The position numbers and the translations under genes were made by a program. From the NCBI RefSeq assembly GCF_029893355.1, contig NZ_JARZAI010000023.1, forward strand, positions 62,001 to 126,000: a stretch of DNA of 64,000 nucleotides, written 5' to 3'. Source of the stretch: Kitasatospora sp. MAA4. Its GTDB lineage: Bacteria > Actinomycetota > Actinomycetes > Streptomycetales > Streptomycetaceae. Every line of letters begins with the position of its first letter. The first letter of the stretch is position 1. This document shows positions 47,744 through 56,962 of the stretch, in pieces. The notes below the pieces were generated by a model. The model was not told the DNA's origin. It searched no databases and worked only from the letters and a program-made list of their open reading frames with translations.

Positions 47744-50700
47744 ATGGCGGACCAGCAGCTCTCCACCGACCCCCTGGCCGGGTTCGCCCCCGCCACCAGG
47801 GCGTGGTTCGACGCGGCCTTCGACGGCCCGACCACCGCCCAGGCCGGCGCCTGGGCCGCCATCCGGCAGCAGGCCGACGTCCTGGTGGTCGCCCCCACCG
47901 GCTCGGGCAAGACGCTGGCCGCCTTCCTCTCCGCCCTGGACCGGCTCGCCACCACCCCGCCGCCCGCCGATCCGCGCCGCCGCTGCCGGGTGCTCTACAT
48001 CTCGCCGCTGAAGGCCCTCGCGGTCGACGTCGAGCGCAATCTGCGCGCCCCGCTGGTCGGCCTGCGCCAGGCCGCTGTCCGGCTCGGCGAGCCCGAGCCC
48101 GAGATCCAGGTCGGCATCCGCTCCGGCGACACCCCGGCGGCCGACCGGCGGCGCTTCCAGAGCCACCCGCCGGACATCCTGATCACCACCCCCGAATCGC
48201 TCTTCCTGCTGCTCACCTCCGCCTCCCGCGAGGCGCTGCGCGGCGTGGACACGGTGATCCTGGACGAGGTGCACGCCGTCGCCGGCACCAAGCGCGGCGC
48301 CCACGTGGCGCTCAGCCTGGAGCGGCTGGACGAGCTGCTGGAGCGCCCGGCCCGCCGGATCGGCCTGTCCGCCACCGTCCGCCCGGTCGAGGAGGTGGCC
48401 CGCTTCCTGAGCCCCCGGCGCGGGGCGACCGTCGTGCAGCCCCCGTCGACCAAGCGCTTCGACCTGTCCGTGGTCGTGCCGGTGGCCGACCTGGCCGAGC
48501 TCTCGCCCTCCCCCGCGACCGACGACCCGGCGCAGAAGGCCTCGATCTGGCCGCACGTCGAGGAGCGGATCGTCGACCTGGTCCAGGCGCACCGCTCGAC
48601 CATCGTCTTCGCCAACTCCCGGCGGCTGGCCGAGCGGCTGTGCAACCGGCTGAACGAGATCGCCCAGGAGCGGGCCACCGGCGTCGCGCTGCCCGAATCG
48701 CACGCCCCGGCCCAGCTGATGGCCGAGTCCGGCGTCGCCAAGGGCGCCCCGGCGGTGCTGGCACGGGCCCACCACGGCTCGGTCTCCAAGGAGCAGCGCG
48801 CGCTGGTGGAGGAGGAGCTGAAGGCCGGCCGGCTGCCCGCCGTGGTGGCCACCTCCAGCCTGGAGCTGGGCATCGACATGGGCGCGGTCGACCTGGTCGT
48901 CCAGGTCGAGTCGCCGCCCTCGGTCGCCTCCGGCCTGCAGCGGGTCGGCCGGGCCGGCCACCAGGTCGGCGCGGTCTCCACGGGCGTGGTCTTCCCCAAG
49001 TTCCGGGCCGACCTGGTGCAGTCCGCTGTGGTCACCGAGCGGATGCGGGCCGGGCGGATCGAGGCGCTGCGGATCCCGCGCAACCCGCTGGACGTGCTGG
49101 CCCAGCAGCTGGTGGCGATCACCGCGCTGGACACCTGGGACGTCGACGAGCTGCTCGCCCTGGTCCGCCGGGCCGCGCCGTTCGCCGCCCTCCCGCAGTC
49201 CGCCTTCGACTCAGTGCTCGACATGCTGGCCGGCCGCTACCCCTCGGACGCCTTCGCCGAGCTGCGCCCGCGCCTGGTCTGGGACCGCGTCGCCCGCACG
49301 GTCACCGGCCGCCCCGGCGCCCAGCGGCTCGCCGTCACCTCCGGCGGCACGATCCCCGACCGAGGCCTGTTCGGCGTCTTCATCGTCGGCTCGGACCCCA
49401 AGAAGGGTGGGGGAAGGGTGGGAGAGCTGGACGAGGAGATGGTCTACGAGTCCCGGGTGGGCGACGTCTTCACCCTGGGCACCAGCTCCTGGCGGATCCA
49501 GGAGATCACCCACGACAAGGTCATGGTCACCCCGGCCCCGGGCGTGCCCGGCCGGCTGCCGTTCTGGAAGGGCGACTCGCTCGGCCGCCCGCTGGAGCTC
49601 GGCCGCGCGCTGGGGGCCTTCGTCCGCGAGCTGGGCGCGCTGCCCGAGCCCGCCGCCCGCGAGCGGCTGCTCGCCGCCGGTCTGGACGACTGGGCGGCCG
49701 ACAACCTGCTCGCCTACCTCGCCGAGCAGCGCCAGGCCGCCGGCCACCTGCCCGACGACCGGACGATCGTGGTGGAGCGCTTCCGCGACGAGCTGGGCGA
49801 CTGGCGGATCGTCATCCACTCCCCCTTCGGCGCCCAGGTGCACGCCCCCTGGGCGCTCGCGCTCGGCGCCCGGCTGCGCGAGCGGCACGGCCTGGACCCG
49901 CAGGTCATGCACGGCGACGACGGCATCGTGCTCCGCCTGCCGGACATGGACCTGCTCGACTTCCCCGACCCGAACGCCCCGGTGGCCGACGAGGCGCCGG
50001 TCGGCGCCGACACCGCGCTCTTCGACCCGGCCGAGATCGAGCAGCTGGTCACCGACCAGGTCGGCGGCTCCGCCCTGTTCGCCTCGCGGTTCCGCGAGTG
50101 CGCCGGCCGGGCCCTGCTGCTGCCGCGCCGCAGCCCGGGCCGGCGCACCCCGCTCTGGCAGCAGCGCCAGCGGGCCTCCCAGCTGCTGGAGGTGGCCAGC
50201 GAGTTCGGGTCCTTCCCGATCGTCCTGGAGGCCGTCCGGGAGTGCCTCCAGGACGTCTTCGACGTCCCCGGCCTGGTCGAGCTGATGCGCGACCTCGAAT
50301 CGCGCGCCGTACGCCTGGTCGAGGTCACCACCCCCGAGCCCTCCCCCTTCGCCCGCTCACTGCTCTTCGGCTACGTCGCGCAGTTCCTCTACGAGGGCGA
50401 CTCCCCGCTCGCCGAGCGCCGCGCCGCCGCCCTGGCGCTGGACTCCCGGCTGCTGGCCGAGCTGCTCGGCCAGGCCGAGCTGCGCGAGCTGATCGACCCG
50501 GCGGTGCTGGCCGAGCTGGAGGCCGAGCTGCAACGGCTCACCCCCGAGCGGCGGATCAAGGACGCCGAGGGCGTCGCCGACGCGCTGCGCCTGCTGGGCC
50601 CGCTCAGCGGCGAGGAGCTGGCGGTCCGCGGCGCCGAGCCCGCCTGGAGCACCGGGTTGCAGGCCGCCCGCCGGGTGGTGCAGGTCAGGATCGCGGGTCA

Positions 50701-52378
50701 GGACCGCTGGGCGGCGATCGAGGACGCCGGGCGGCTCAGCGACGCCCTGGGCACCCCGCTGCCGGTCGGCATCCCCGAGGCCTTCACCGAGCCGGTCAAG
50801 GACCCGCTCGGCGATCTGCTGGCCCGGCACGCCCGCACCCACGGTCCGTTCACGGCCCAGCAGGCCGCCGCCCGGTTCGGGCTCGGCAGCGCCGTGGTCG
50901 CCGGCGTGCTGCAGCGGCTGGTCGCCGCCGGGCGGCTGGTCCAGGGCGAGTTCCGGCCGGTCGAGGCGGGCGGCGGCGGCGAGGCCGAGTGGTGCGACGC
51001 CGACGTGCTGCGCCGACTGCGCCGCCGCTCGCTGGCCGCGCTGCGCCAGGAGGTGGAGGCCGTCCCGCCGCGCGCGCTGGCCGCCTTCCTCCCGCAGTGG
51101 CAGCACCTCGGCGGCCACCGGCTGCGCGGCCCGGACGGCCTGCTCCGGGTGGTCGAGCAGCTCCAGGGCGCCGCACTGCCCGCCTCCGCCCTGGAGAAGC
51201 TGGTCCTGCCCGCCCGGCTGACGGACTACCGCCCCGGCCTGCTGGACGAGCTGATGGCCGCAGGCGAGGTCGGCTGGTCCGGGGCCGGCGCGCTGCCGGG
51301 CAAGGACGGCTGGGTCAGCCTGCATCTGGCCGACTCCGCGCACCTGGTGCGCCCCGAACCCGTCCCGCTCACCCTTACGCCGCTGCACCAGGCCCTGCTG
51401 GACGCCCTCGCGGGCGGCTACGGCCTGTTCTTCCGCCAGCTGATGGAGCGGGTCGCGCCCAGCCCCGAGCCGGAGGTCATCGCGGCGCTCTGGGATCTCA
51501 CCTGGTCGGGGTACGTCAGCAACGACACGCTGGCCCCGCTGCGCGCCCTGCTCGGCTCGGGCCGGACGGCCGGCTCCACCGCGCACCGCTCCCCGCGGGC
51601 CGTCCCGCGCGGCCGGTACGGCGGGCTGGGCCGCACCCCCGCCACCCGCTCCGGCGATCCGACGGTGGTCGGCCGCTGGTCGCTGCTGGCCGAGCCCGCC
51701 GCAGACCCGACGCTGCGGGCCACTGCCCAGGCGCAGCTGCTCCTCGACCGGCACGGCGTGCTCACCCGCGGCGCGGTCCAGGCCGAGCGGATCCAGGGTG
51801 GTTTCGCCGCCGTCTACCGGGTGCTCTCGGCCCTGGAGGAGCGCGGCCGGGCCCGCCGGGGGTACCTGGTGGAGGGGCTGGGCGGCGCGCAGTTCGCGAT
51901 GGACGGCGCGGTCGACCGGCTGCGCTCGGTGCACGGACAGCTCGAACGCACGGCCTCGTCCTCGTCCGACTGGACGCAGCCGCAGCGCGACCGGGGGCGG
52001 GAGCCCGCGGTGCAGCTGCTGGCGGCGGCCGATCCGGCCAACGCGTACGGCGGCGCGCTGCCCTGGCCCGACCCGCCGGGGGAGCAGGCCACCGCGCACC
52101 GGCCGGGCCGCAAGGCGGGCGCCCTGGTGGTGTTGGTGGACGGCGAGCTGGTGTTCTACGTGGAGCGCGGCGGCAAGTCGCTGCTGGCCTGGTCCGAGGA
52201 GCCGGAGATCCTGGCGGCGGCCGCGCGGGCCCTCGCCGAGGCGGTCGGGCAGGGGGCGCTGAGCAGCGTGACGGTGGAGCGTGCGAACGGCGAGCCGGCG
52301 CTCACCTCACCGCTGGGCACCGTCCTGGAGGGGGCCGGTTTCCACCCCACCACCCGCGGTCTGCGGCTGCGCGGTTAG
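47744..52378 (+). CDS. lhr: Large ATP-dependent helicase Lhr
   Basis: Superfamily-2 DNA helicase of 1544 residues, the full length of bacterial long Lhr. Helicase core in the first 450 residues: Walker A APTGSGKT, motif Ia ISPLKALAVDVERNL, DEVH box ILDEVHAV, SAT-type LSATVRP, VATSSLELGIDMG and the Arg-finger motif QRVGRAGHQ. A winged-helix and beta-barrel Lhr core follows to about 870, and the extended C-terminal region contains tandem winged helices (for example AQQAAARFGLGSAVVAGVLQRL). It acts in repair, probably on interstrand crosslinks or DNA:RNA hybrids. Mycobacterial lhr is part of the mitomycin-induced regulon; I saw no LexA box here. Confidence 0.95.
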   Translation: MADQQLSTDPLAGFAPATRAWFDAAFDGPTTAQAGAWAAIRQQADVLVVAPTGSGKTLAAFLSALDRLATTPPPADPRRRCRVLYISPLKALAVDVERNLRAPLVGLRQAAVRLGEPEPEIQVGIRSGDTPAADRRRFQSHPPDILITTPESLFLLLTSASREALRGVDTVILDEVHAVAGTKRGAHVALSLERLDELLERPARRIGLSATVRPVEEVARFLSPRRGATVVQPPSTKRFDLSVVVPVADLAELSPSPATDDPAQKASIWPHVEERIVDLVQAHRSTIVFANSRRLAERLCNRLNEIAQERATGVALPESHAPAQLMAESGVAKGAPAVLARAHHGSVSKEQRALVEEELKAGRLPAVVATSSLELGIDMGAVDLVVQVESPPSVASGLQRVGRAGHQVGAVSTGVVFPKFRADLVQSAVVTERMRAGRIEALRIPRNPLDVLAQQLVAITALDTWDVDELLALVRRAAPFAALPQSAFDSVLDMLAGRYPSDAFAELRPRLVWDRVARTVTGRPGAQRLAVTSGGTIPDRGLFGVFIVGSDPKKGGGRVGELDEEMVYESRVGDVFTLGTSSWRIQEITHDKVMVTPAPGVPGRLPFWKGDSLGRPLELGRALGAFVRELGALPEPAARERLLAAGLDDWAADNLLAYLAEQRQAAGHLPDDRTIVVERFRDELGDWRIVIHSPFGAQVHAPWALALGARLRERHGLDPQVMHGDDGIVLRLPDMDLLDFPDPNAPVADEAPVGADTALFDPAEIEQLVTDQVGGSALFASRFRECAGRALLLPRRSPGRRTPLWQQRQRASQLLEVASEFGSFPIVLEAVRECLQDVFDVPGLVELMRDLESRAVRLVEVTTPEPSPFARSLLFGYVAQFLYEGDSPLAERRAAALALDSRLLAELLGQAELRELIDPAVLAELEAELQRLTPERRIKDAEGVADALRLLGPLSGEELAVRGAEPAWSTGLQAARRVVQVRIAGQDRWAAIEDAGRLSDALGTPLPVGIPEAFTEPVKDPLGDLLARHARTHGPFTAQQAAARFGLGSAVVAGVLQRLVAAGRLVQGEFRPVEAGGGGEAEWCDADVLRRLRRRSLAALRQEVEAVPPRALAAFLPQWQHLGGHRLRGPDGLLRVVEQLQGAALPASALEKLVLPARLTDYRPGLLDELMAAGEVGWSGAGALPGKDGWVSLHLADSAHLVRPEPVPLTLTPLHQALLDALAGGYGLFFRQLMERVAPSPEPEVIAALWDLTWSGYVSNDTLAPLRALLGSGRTAGSTAHRSPRAVPRGRYGGLGRTPATRSGDPTVVGRWSLLAEPAADPTLRATAQAQLLLDRHGVLTRGAVQAERIQGGFAAVYRVLSALEERGRARRGYLVEGLGGAQFAMDGAVDRLRSVHGQLERTASSSSDWTQPQRDRGREPAVQLLAAADPANAYGGALPWPDPPGEQATAHRPGRKAGALVVLVDGELVFYVERGGKSLLAWSEEPEILAAAARALAEAVGQGALSSVTVERANGEPALTSPLGTVLEGAGFHPTTRGLRLRG

Positions 52379-52666
52379 CCGCCGCCGGGGGCCGGTCAGC
52401 CGGCGGTCGCAGTGCACCGGCAGCACGCCGAGGCCCCAGCCGCCGAGCGTGAGCAGCCCGAGCACGGCACCGAAGGGGCCCGGCGGCGGACCGCCGGTCA
52501 GCAGCAGCCACCAGCACAGCACACCCAGCGGAACGGCGAGGGCCCAGCGCAGCAACCCACCCGAAACGCGGCCACGGAGAACCGAAACCTGTGCTGGCCT
52601 TAAAGAACGACTTGAGACGCCCGGGCCTATTCGGCCCGAGGTCCCGCTGTCGGCAGAACCGCGCAC
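52307..52666 (-). CDS. Small two-helix membrane protein, convergent with and overlapping lhr
   Basis: A 119-codon frame with a hydrophobic core of two likely membrane helices (LRWALAVPLGVLCWWLLLTGG and FGAVLGLLTLGGWGLGVLPVH) and a basic, low-complexity C-terminus. Amino acid content is membrane-protein-like, not shadow-like. Its 3' end overlaps the lhr 3' end by 72 bases. The start is unclear: GTG 52666 is the only long option and places a rare TTA codon at 52603-52601, while an internal TTG near 52555 would skip it. I recognise no function. Confidence 0.5.
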   Translation of the reverse strand: MRGSADSGTSGRIGPGVSSRSLRPAQVSVLRGRVSGGLLRWALAVPLGVLCWWLLLTGGPPPGPFGAVLGLLTLGGWGLGVLPVHCDRRLTGPRRRLTAQPQTAGGGVETGPLQDGAQR

Positions 52667-52704
52667 CCGCGACTCCTTCTCTCGATCCCCCGATCAGGGC
52701 GAGG

Positions 52705-53073
52705 TCAGGCTGCGACGACGTCCACGGCCGCGGCCTTCGGAGTGATCGAACTCATCCGGTCGCTCGGGGCCGGGAGTTGCACCGGTTCGAGCACCGGACG
52801 CAGCAGGTCGCCCTCGGAGAGCGCGGCCATCGCAGCGAGCTCGGCCAGCGACAGTTCGTCGCTCACCTCTCGCATGACCTCGGACATCCGGACGTCGAGT
52901 GCGTCGCAGATCGCGGAGAGCAGCTCGGAGGAGGCCTCCTTCTGCCCGCGCTCGACCTCGGAGAGATATCCGAGCGAGACTCGTGCGGCGGCCGACACCT
53001 CGCGAAGTGTGCGGCCCTGGCGCTGGCGCTGCCGACGCAGCACGTCACCCAAGAGGCGACGGAGCAGGATCAT
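52705..53073 (-). CDS. clgR: Clp/Lon protease gene regulator ClgR
   Basis: XRE-family activator of clpP, clpC and lon genes, 122 residues. The helix-turn-helix is at about 21-50 (LREVSAAARVSLGYLSEVERGQ), preceded by MILLRRLLGDVLRRQRQRQGR, which is diagnostic of ClgR. The C-terminus ends VDVVAA; a terminal Ala-Ala is the known handle for degradation by the Clp protease it induces, giving feedback. The ATG at 53073 follows GGAGGGAG. It lies downstream of cinA in the same direction with 206 bases between, where a weak TAGACC -10 (53232-53227) can be seen. Confidence 0.93.
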   Translation of the reverse strand: MILLRRLLGDVLRRQRQRQGRTLREVSAAARVSLGYLSEVERGQKEASSELLSAICDALDVRMSEVMREVSDELSLAELAAMAALSEGDLLRPVLEPVQLPAPSDRMSSITPKAAAVDVVAA

Positions 53074-53279
53074 CGGTGGCTCCCTCCTCGGACTGCGGAT
53101 CGAGATGTCACGACCCCACCGTACCGCCTTGCCCGCTTCGTGTGCGGGGACCATGGTCGTGTTCACTCTGGGCTGCAAGTCTTCCCCCTCCCCTGTTTGT
53201 TCCCGCCCCGGACCGCGGCACTCCCTGGTCTATTCCCAGCCGCCCCGCGGTTCTCACACCTTCAGCGGATTCCAGCTGT

Positions 53280-53804
53280 TCAGCGACTGTTCAACGGAAG
53301 ATCGTGGTGCCCGTCCGGCCCCGCGTCGATCAGGGCACTGGCCAGGAAGAGCTCCAGGGCGCCGGTCACCGCCATCCGTCGGATTGTGGCACGGTCCCCC
53401 GACAGCAGGGGCGATCTCACGACACTTCCGCCCGGACCGGCGAACCCGAGGTGTACTGTGCCGGCCGGCATGCCGTCCTGCGCCCCTGGACCGGCCACAC
53501 CGGTGGTGGAGAGGCCGTAGGTGGCGCCGAGCAGCCGCCGGACGCCCTCGGCCATCTGCCGGGCCACCACCGGGTGCACCGGGCCGTACACCTCGAGAAG
53601 TCCCTCGTCGACGCCGAGCAGCGAGGCCTTGAGCTCGGTGGCGTAGGCCGTGACCGAGCCGCGGAAGGTGACCGAGGCACCGGGGACCTCCACCAGCCGG
53701 GCGGCCAGCAGACCGCCGGTCAGCGACTCGGCGACCGCCAGCGTGCCGCCGAGCGCGCGCAGCTCCTGGTGCACCTGCTCGGCCAACGGGTAGTACTCGG
53801 TCAT
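53280..53804 (-). CDS. cinA: CinA-family protein (PncC-type nicotinamide-nucleotide amidase domain)
   Basis: 174 residues, corresponding to the C-terminal CinA domain alone; the N-terminal MoCF-like domain of full-length CinA is absent. Motifs: VAESLTGGLLAARLVEVPG, RGSVTAYATELKASLLGV, and STTGVAGPGAQDGMPAGTVHLG. These proteins deamidate NMN to NaMN in the pyridine nucleotide cycle. The ATG overlaps the pgsA stop (ATGA). The short form is usual in actinobacteria. A role in competence or DNA repair, suggested by its neighbours, is not shown. Confidence 0.92.
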   Translation of the reverse strand: MTEYYPLAEQVHQELRALGGTLAVAESLTGGLLAARLVEVPGASVTFRGSVTAYATELKASLLGVDEGLLEVYGPVHPVVARQMAEGVRRLLGATYGLSTTGVAGPGAQDGMPAGTVHLGFAGPGGSVVRSPLLSGDRATIRRMAVTGALELFLASALIDAGPDGHHDLPLNSR

Positions 53805-54439
53805 CCGCTCTCCCGCTCCCGCGCCAGCCCCTCCCGGCGCAGCCGGACGGCCTGGCGCACGTAGTCGGCGCCGGTGGCGACGGTCAGCAGCACCGCCAGG
53901 CCCATCAGCACCGCGCGCCCGTCGGCCAGCCAACCCGTCAGCGGCAGCACGTACATGCCCACCGCGATGCCCTGGGTCAGGGTCTTGATCTTCCCGCCGC
54001 GGCTGGCCGGGATCACGCTGTAGCGGATCACCCAGAACCGCATCAGGGTGATACCCAGCTCGCGGGCCAGGATCACCCCGGTGACCCACCACGGCAGGTC
54101 GCCCAGGACCGAGAGGCCGATCAGCGCGGCGCCCATGATCGCCTTGTCGGCGATCGGGTCGGCGATCTTGCCGAAGTCGGTGACCAGGCCCTTGCGCCGG
54201 GCGATCTCACCGTCGAACACGTCGGTGATCATCGCGATCGCGAAGGCCGCCCAGGCCGCCGAGCGCCACTTGGGGTCGTGGCCGCCGTCGGCGAAGAGCA
54301 GCACGGCGAAGACCGGCACCAGCGCGAGGCGGAGCATCGTCAGGAGGTTGGCGATGTTCCAGAGCGACGGCTCGGCGGGCTGCGCAGCCCCGTTCCGGGC
54401 CGGGCGGGCCGCTGCCGGGCTGCCCGGCCCGCCGGTCAT
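53801..54439 (-). CDS. pgsA: CDP-diacylglycerol-glycerol-3-phosphate 3-phosphatidyltransferase
   Basis: Membrane enzyme that makes phosphatidylglycerol phosphate, 212 residues. The CDP-alcohol phosphotransferase signature is complete: D-V-F-D-G-E-I-A-R, then eight residues, G-K-I-A-D-P-I-A-D (about 74-98). Membrane helices are evident at LTMLRLALVPVFAVLLF, WVTGVILAREL and AVLMGLAVLLTVATG. The N-terminus is a Pro/Ala-rich tail of about 25 residues. The start overlaps the rimO stop and the end overlaps the cinA start, giving a tightly coupled rimO-pgsA-cinA block. Confidence 0.94.
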   Translation of the reverse strand: MTGGPGSPAAARPARNGAAQPAEPSLWNIANLLTMLRLALVPVFAVLLFADGGHDPKWRSAAWAAFAIAMITDVFDGEIARRKGLVTDFGKIADPIADKAIMGAALIGLSVLGDLPWWVTGVILARELGITLMRFWVIRYSVIPASRGGKIKTLTQGIAVGMYVLPLTGWLADGRAVLMGLAVLLTVATGADYVRQAVRLRREGLARERESG

Positions 54440-55896
54440 TCCGCCGCCGCCTGACGGCAGAGCTCGATCGCCTCGGCGATCAGGTCGACGCCCTCGGAGC
54501 CCGTCACGCGGGCCCGGTAGAACTGGCCGACCACGGCGTCCGGCGCACCGGTCAGGGTGGTCAGGCCGTCCGTCTCGGGCGCCTGGTGGGCGGCGCGGCC
54601 CTCGACCACGCCGTCCTCGACCGACTCGACCAGCACCTCGACCTCGGAGCCGACCCGCTGCTCGGCCCGCTGGGCGGTCAGCTCCTCGGCCAGCTTGGAG
54701 AGCTTGGCGAGCCGGTCGGAGACCACGTCCTCGGGCAGCTTGCCGTCGAAGGTCGCGGCCTCGGTGCCGTCCTCGTCCGAGTAGCCGAAGACGCCGATCG
54801 CGTCCAGGCCCGCGTGCGTGACGAACCGTTCCAGCTCGGCGAAGTCCTCCTCGGTCTCACCGGGGAAGCCGACGATGAAGTTGGACCGGGCACCGGCCTG
54901 CGGCGCCTTGTCCCGGATCGTCTTCAGCAGGTCCAGGAACTGGTCGGTGTTGCCGAACCGGCGCATCCGGCGCAGCACGGCCGGAGCCGAGTGCTGGAAG
55001 GAGAGGTCGAAGTACGGCACGACGCCGGGCGTGCTGGTCATCACGTCGATCAGCCCGGGCCGCATCTCGGCGGGCTGGAGGTAGCTGACCCGGACCCGCT
55101 CGATGCCGGGGACAGCCGCGATCTCGGTCAGCAGCGTCTCCAGCAGGCGGATGTCGCCGAGGTCCTTGCCGTACGAGGTGTTGTTCTCGCTGACCAGGAC
55201 GACCTCGCGGACGTCCTGCTCGGCCAGCCACTGGGACTCGTGCAGCACGTCGGAGGGGCGGCGGGAGATGAACGAACCGCGGAAGGCCGGGATCGCGCAG
55301 AACGAGCAGCGGCGGTCGCAGCCGGAGGCCAGCTTGACCGAGGCCACCGGGCTGTCGTCCAGGCGGCGGCGCAGGGTGCGCGGGCCGGAGGCGGGGGCCA
55401 CGCCGTCGGGGAGGTCCTCCGGCGCGCCGTGGCCCGGCAGGGCGACGTCGGCGGCGGCGGCCTGCCGCTCGACCGGGGTGAGCGGCAGCAGCTTGCGGCG
55501 GTCGCGGGGCAGGTGGGCGGCGTGGTGGCCGCCGGCGAGGATGGTCTGCAGGCGGTCGGTGATGTTGGCGTAGTCGTCGAAACCGAGGACGGCGTCGGCC
55601 TCCGGGAGCGCGTCCTGGAGCTCCTTGCCGTAGCGCTCGGCCATGCAGCCGACCGCGACGACGGCCTGGGTGCGGCCGTGGCCCTTCAGGTCGTTGGCCT
55701 CCAGCAGGGCGTCCACGGAGTCCTTCTTGGCGGCCTCCACGAAGCCGCAGGTGTTCACCACGGCGACATCGGCATCGGCTGCGTCGTCGACCAGCAGCCA
55801 ACCATCGGCCTCCAGTCGCCCGGCGAGTTCCTCGGAGTCCACCTCGTTGCGGGCGCATCCGAGCGTGACAAGGGCGACAGTACGGCGTTCAGGCAT
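54436..55896 (-). CDS. rimO: Ribosomal protein S12 methylthiotransferase RimO
   Basis: Radical-SAM enzyme that methylthiolates Asp of ribosomal protein S12, 486 residues. N-terminal cluster ligands Cys14 (LGCARN), Cys50 (NTCGF) and Cys84 (GCMAE). The radical-SAM motif is GCDRRCSFC with Cys193, 197 and 200, and a C-terminal TRAM domain starts near residue 415. The CARNEVDSE text separates it from MiaB. An insertion of about 30 Pro/Ala/Gly residues (around 145-180) precedes the SAM domain. The start was set at ATG 55896; upstream in-frame sequence is a shadow of the RodZ-like gene. Overlaps pgsA by four bases. Confidence 0.94.
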   Translation of the reverse strand: MPERRTVALVTLGCARNEVDSEELAGRLEADGWLLVDDAADADVAVVNTCGFVEAAKKDSVDALLEANDLKGHGRTQAVVAVGCMAERYGKELQDALPEADAVLGFDDYANITDRLQTILAGGHHAAHLPRDRRKLLPLTPVERQAAAADVALPGHGAPEDLPDGVAPASGPRTLRRRLDDSPVASVKLASGCDRRCSFCAIPAFRGSFISRRPSDVLHESQWLAEQDVREVVLVSENNTSYGKDLGDIRLLETLLTEIAAVPGIERVRVSYLQPAEMRPGLIDVMTSTPGVVPYFDLSFQHSAPAVLRRMRRFGNTDQFLDLLKTIRDKAPQAGARSNFIVGFPGETEEDFAELERFVTHAGLDAIGVFGYSDEDGTEAATFDGKLPEDVVSDRLAKLSKLAEELTAQRAEQRVGSEVEVLVESVEDGVVEGRAAHQAPETDGLTTLTGAPDAVVGQFYRARVTGSEGVDLIAEAIELCRQAAAE

Positions 55897-55982
55897 AGGG
55901 CCAAGATTAACGCGCGCCCCCCGGTGCCGTTCCCCCCGGAGGTCGCGACGCCCCGATTCGAAGATCGTTGCAGGTCCGGGGC

Positions 55983-56849
55983 TCAACCGGTCTGCGGGTC
56001 GCCCGGGGTGTAGGTGAGGTGCACCACCTGGCCGTCCTTGCCCGCGGGACCGAGATCCTTGCCGTTGACGTACAGGTGCACGGCGGCGGCGTTGCCGATC
56101 ACCAGTTTGATCTGCTTGGGGTCGGTGAACGTCTGGTCGGCGCCCTGGCTCAGGTCGTCCTGGAAGAGCGACTTGCCGTCGCCGTCCGAGGCGGAGACCC
56201 AGCTGGTGCCGCTGTCGGCGACCACCTTGACGGTGACCTTGTCCGCCGGGGCGGCGGCGATCGGGGCTGCGCTGGGCGCCGGGGCGGGCGGCTGGTTGGC
56301 CGAGGGCGAGGCGGAGATCGCGGCGGCGACGCTGGGCAGCGGGACGCTGGCCGACCCGGCGGTCACCTCGGCGCCGCGCTTGCCGGTGACCAGGTTGAAG
56401 CCGATCAGTGCGACCACGGCGAGGATCGCCACGACCATCGCGGCCGTCCAGTTCGGCCGACCGCGGTCGGCACGGATCCGCCGGGCGTCGATCGAGGGCA
56501 CCGTCGCCAGCACCACCGGTTCGGTGCCGTGGATCTCGTCGTACCGGGCCACCAGCGAGTCCCCGTCGGCGCCGACCGCGCGGGCGATCGCCCGGATGTG
56601 GCCGCGGGCGTAGAAGTCGCCCCCGCAGCGGGCGAACTCGTCCTCCTCGATCGCGTGCACGATCGGCACCCGTACCCGGGTCGCGGTGCTGACCTCGTCG
56701 ACCGTGAGGCCTGCGGCGAGCCGTGCCTCGGCGAGGACCCGGCCGATGGTGGGAGCGCCGTCCTGCGGTTCCGGGGGAGCCTCGGCGGACTCGGCCTGGG
56801 ACGCGGAGGATCGGCGCTGATCGCGGTGGGAAGACTTGCCGACGGTCAC
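55983..56849 (-). CDS. RodZ-like membrane protein with N-terminal helix-turn-helix
   Basis: 288 residues in the RodZ layout: an XRE-type HTH at about 34-100 (TIGRVLAEARLAAGLTVDEVSTATRVRVPIV), a linker, one transmembrane helix (AAMVVAILAVVALIGFNLV, about 135-153), a Pro/Ala/Ser linker, and a DUF4115 beta domain at the C-terminus (VTVKVVADSGTSWVSASDGDGK ... QIKLVIGNAAAVHLYVNG). RodZ links MreB to the wall machinery in rods; in streptomycetes the role is less clear. GTG start at 56849. It lies between ftsK and rimO, same direction, which fits a cell-envelope or division role. Confidence 0.88.
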   Translation of the reverse strand: MTVGKSSHRDQRRSSASQAESAEAPPEPQDGAPTIGRVLAEARLAAGLTVDEVSTATRVRVPIVHAIEEDEFARCGGDFYARGHIRAIARAVGADGDSLVARYDEIHGTEPVVLATVPSIDARRIRADRGRPNWTAAMVVAILAVVALIGFNLVTGKRGAEVTAGSASVPLPSVAAAISASPSANQPPAPAPSAAPIAAAPADKVTVKVVADSGTSWVSASDGDGKSLFQDDLSQGADQTFTDPKQIKLVIGNAAAVHLYVNGKDLGPAGKDGQVVHLTYTPGDPQTG

Positions 56850-56962
56850 TGGGCGCGCCTTTCAAGCGGAGGCCACCTGCTGGAAGAACAGTCTAGGGGT
56901 GCAAGAGAATCGTTTCTCAACCGGAGTTCGACCGAACGCGCAGCATCGCGGGGGCCTGCGGG

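Noticed and set aside
47653..52452. Second plus-strand open frame of 1599 codons over lhr
   Set aside because: It is the +1-shifted shadow of lhr; the real frame holds all helicase motifs.
53276..53295. Direct repeat CTGTTCA at the end of cinA as a regulatory site
   Set aside because: A seven-base repeat inside coding sequence, easily due to chance, with no link to a promoter.
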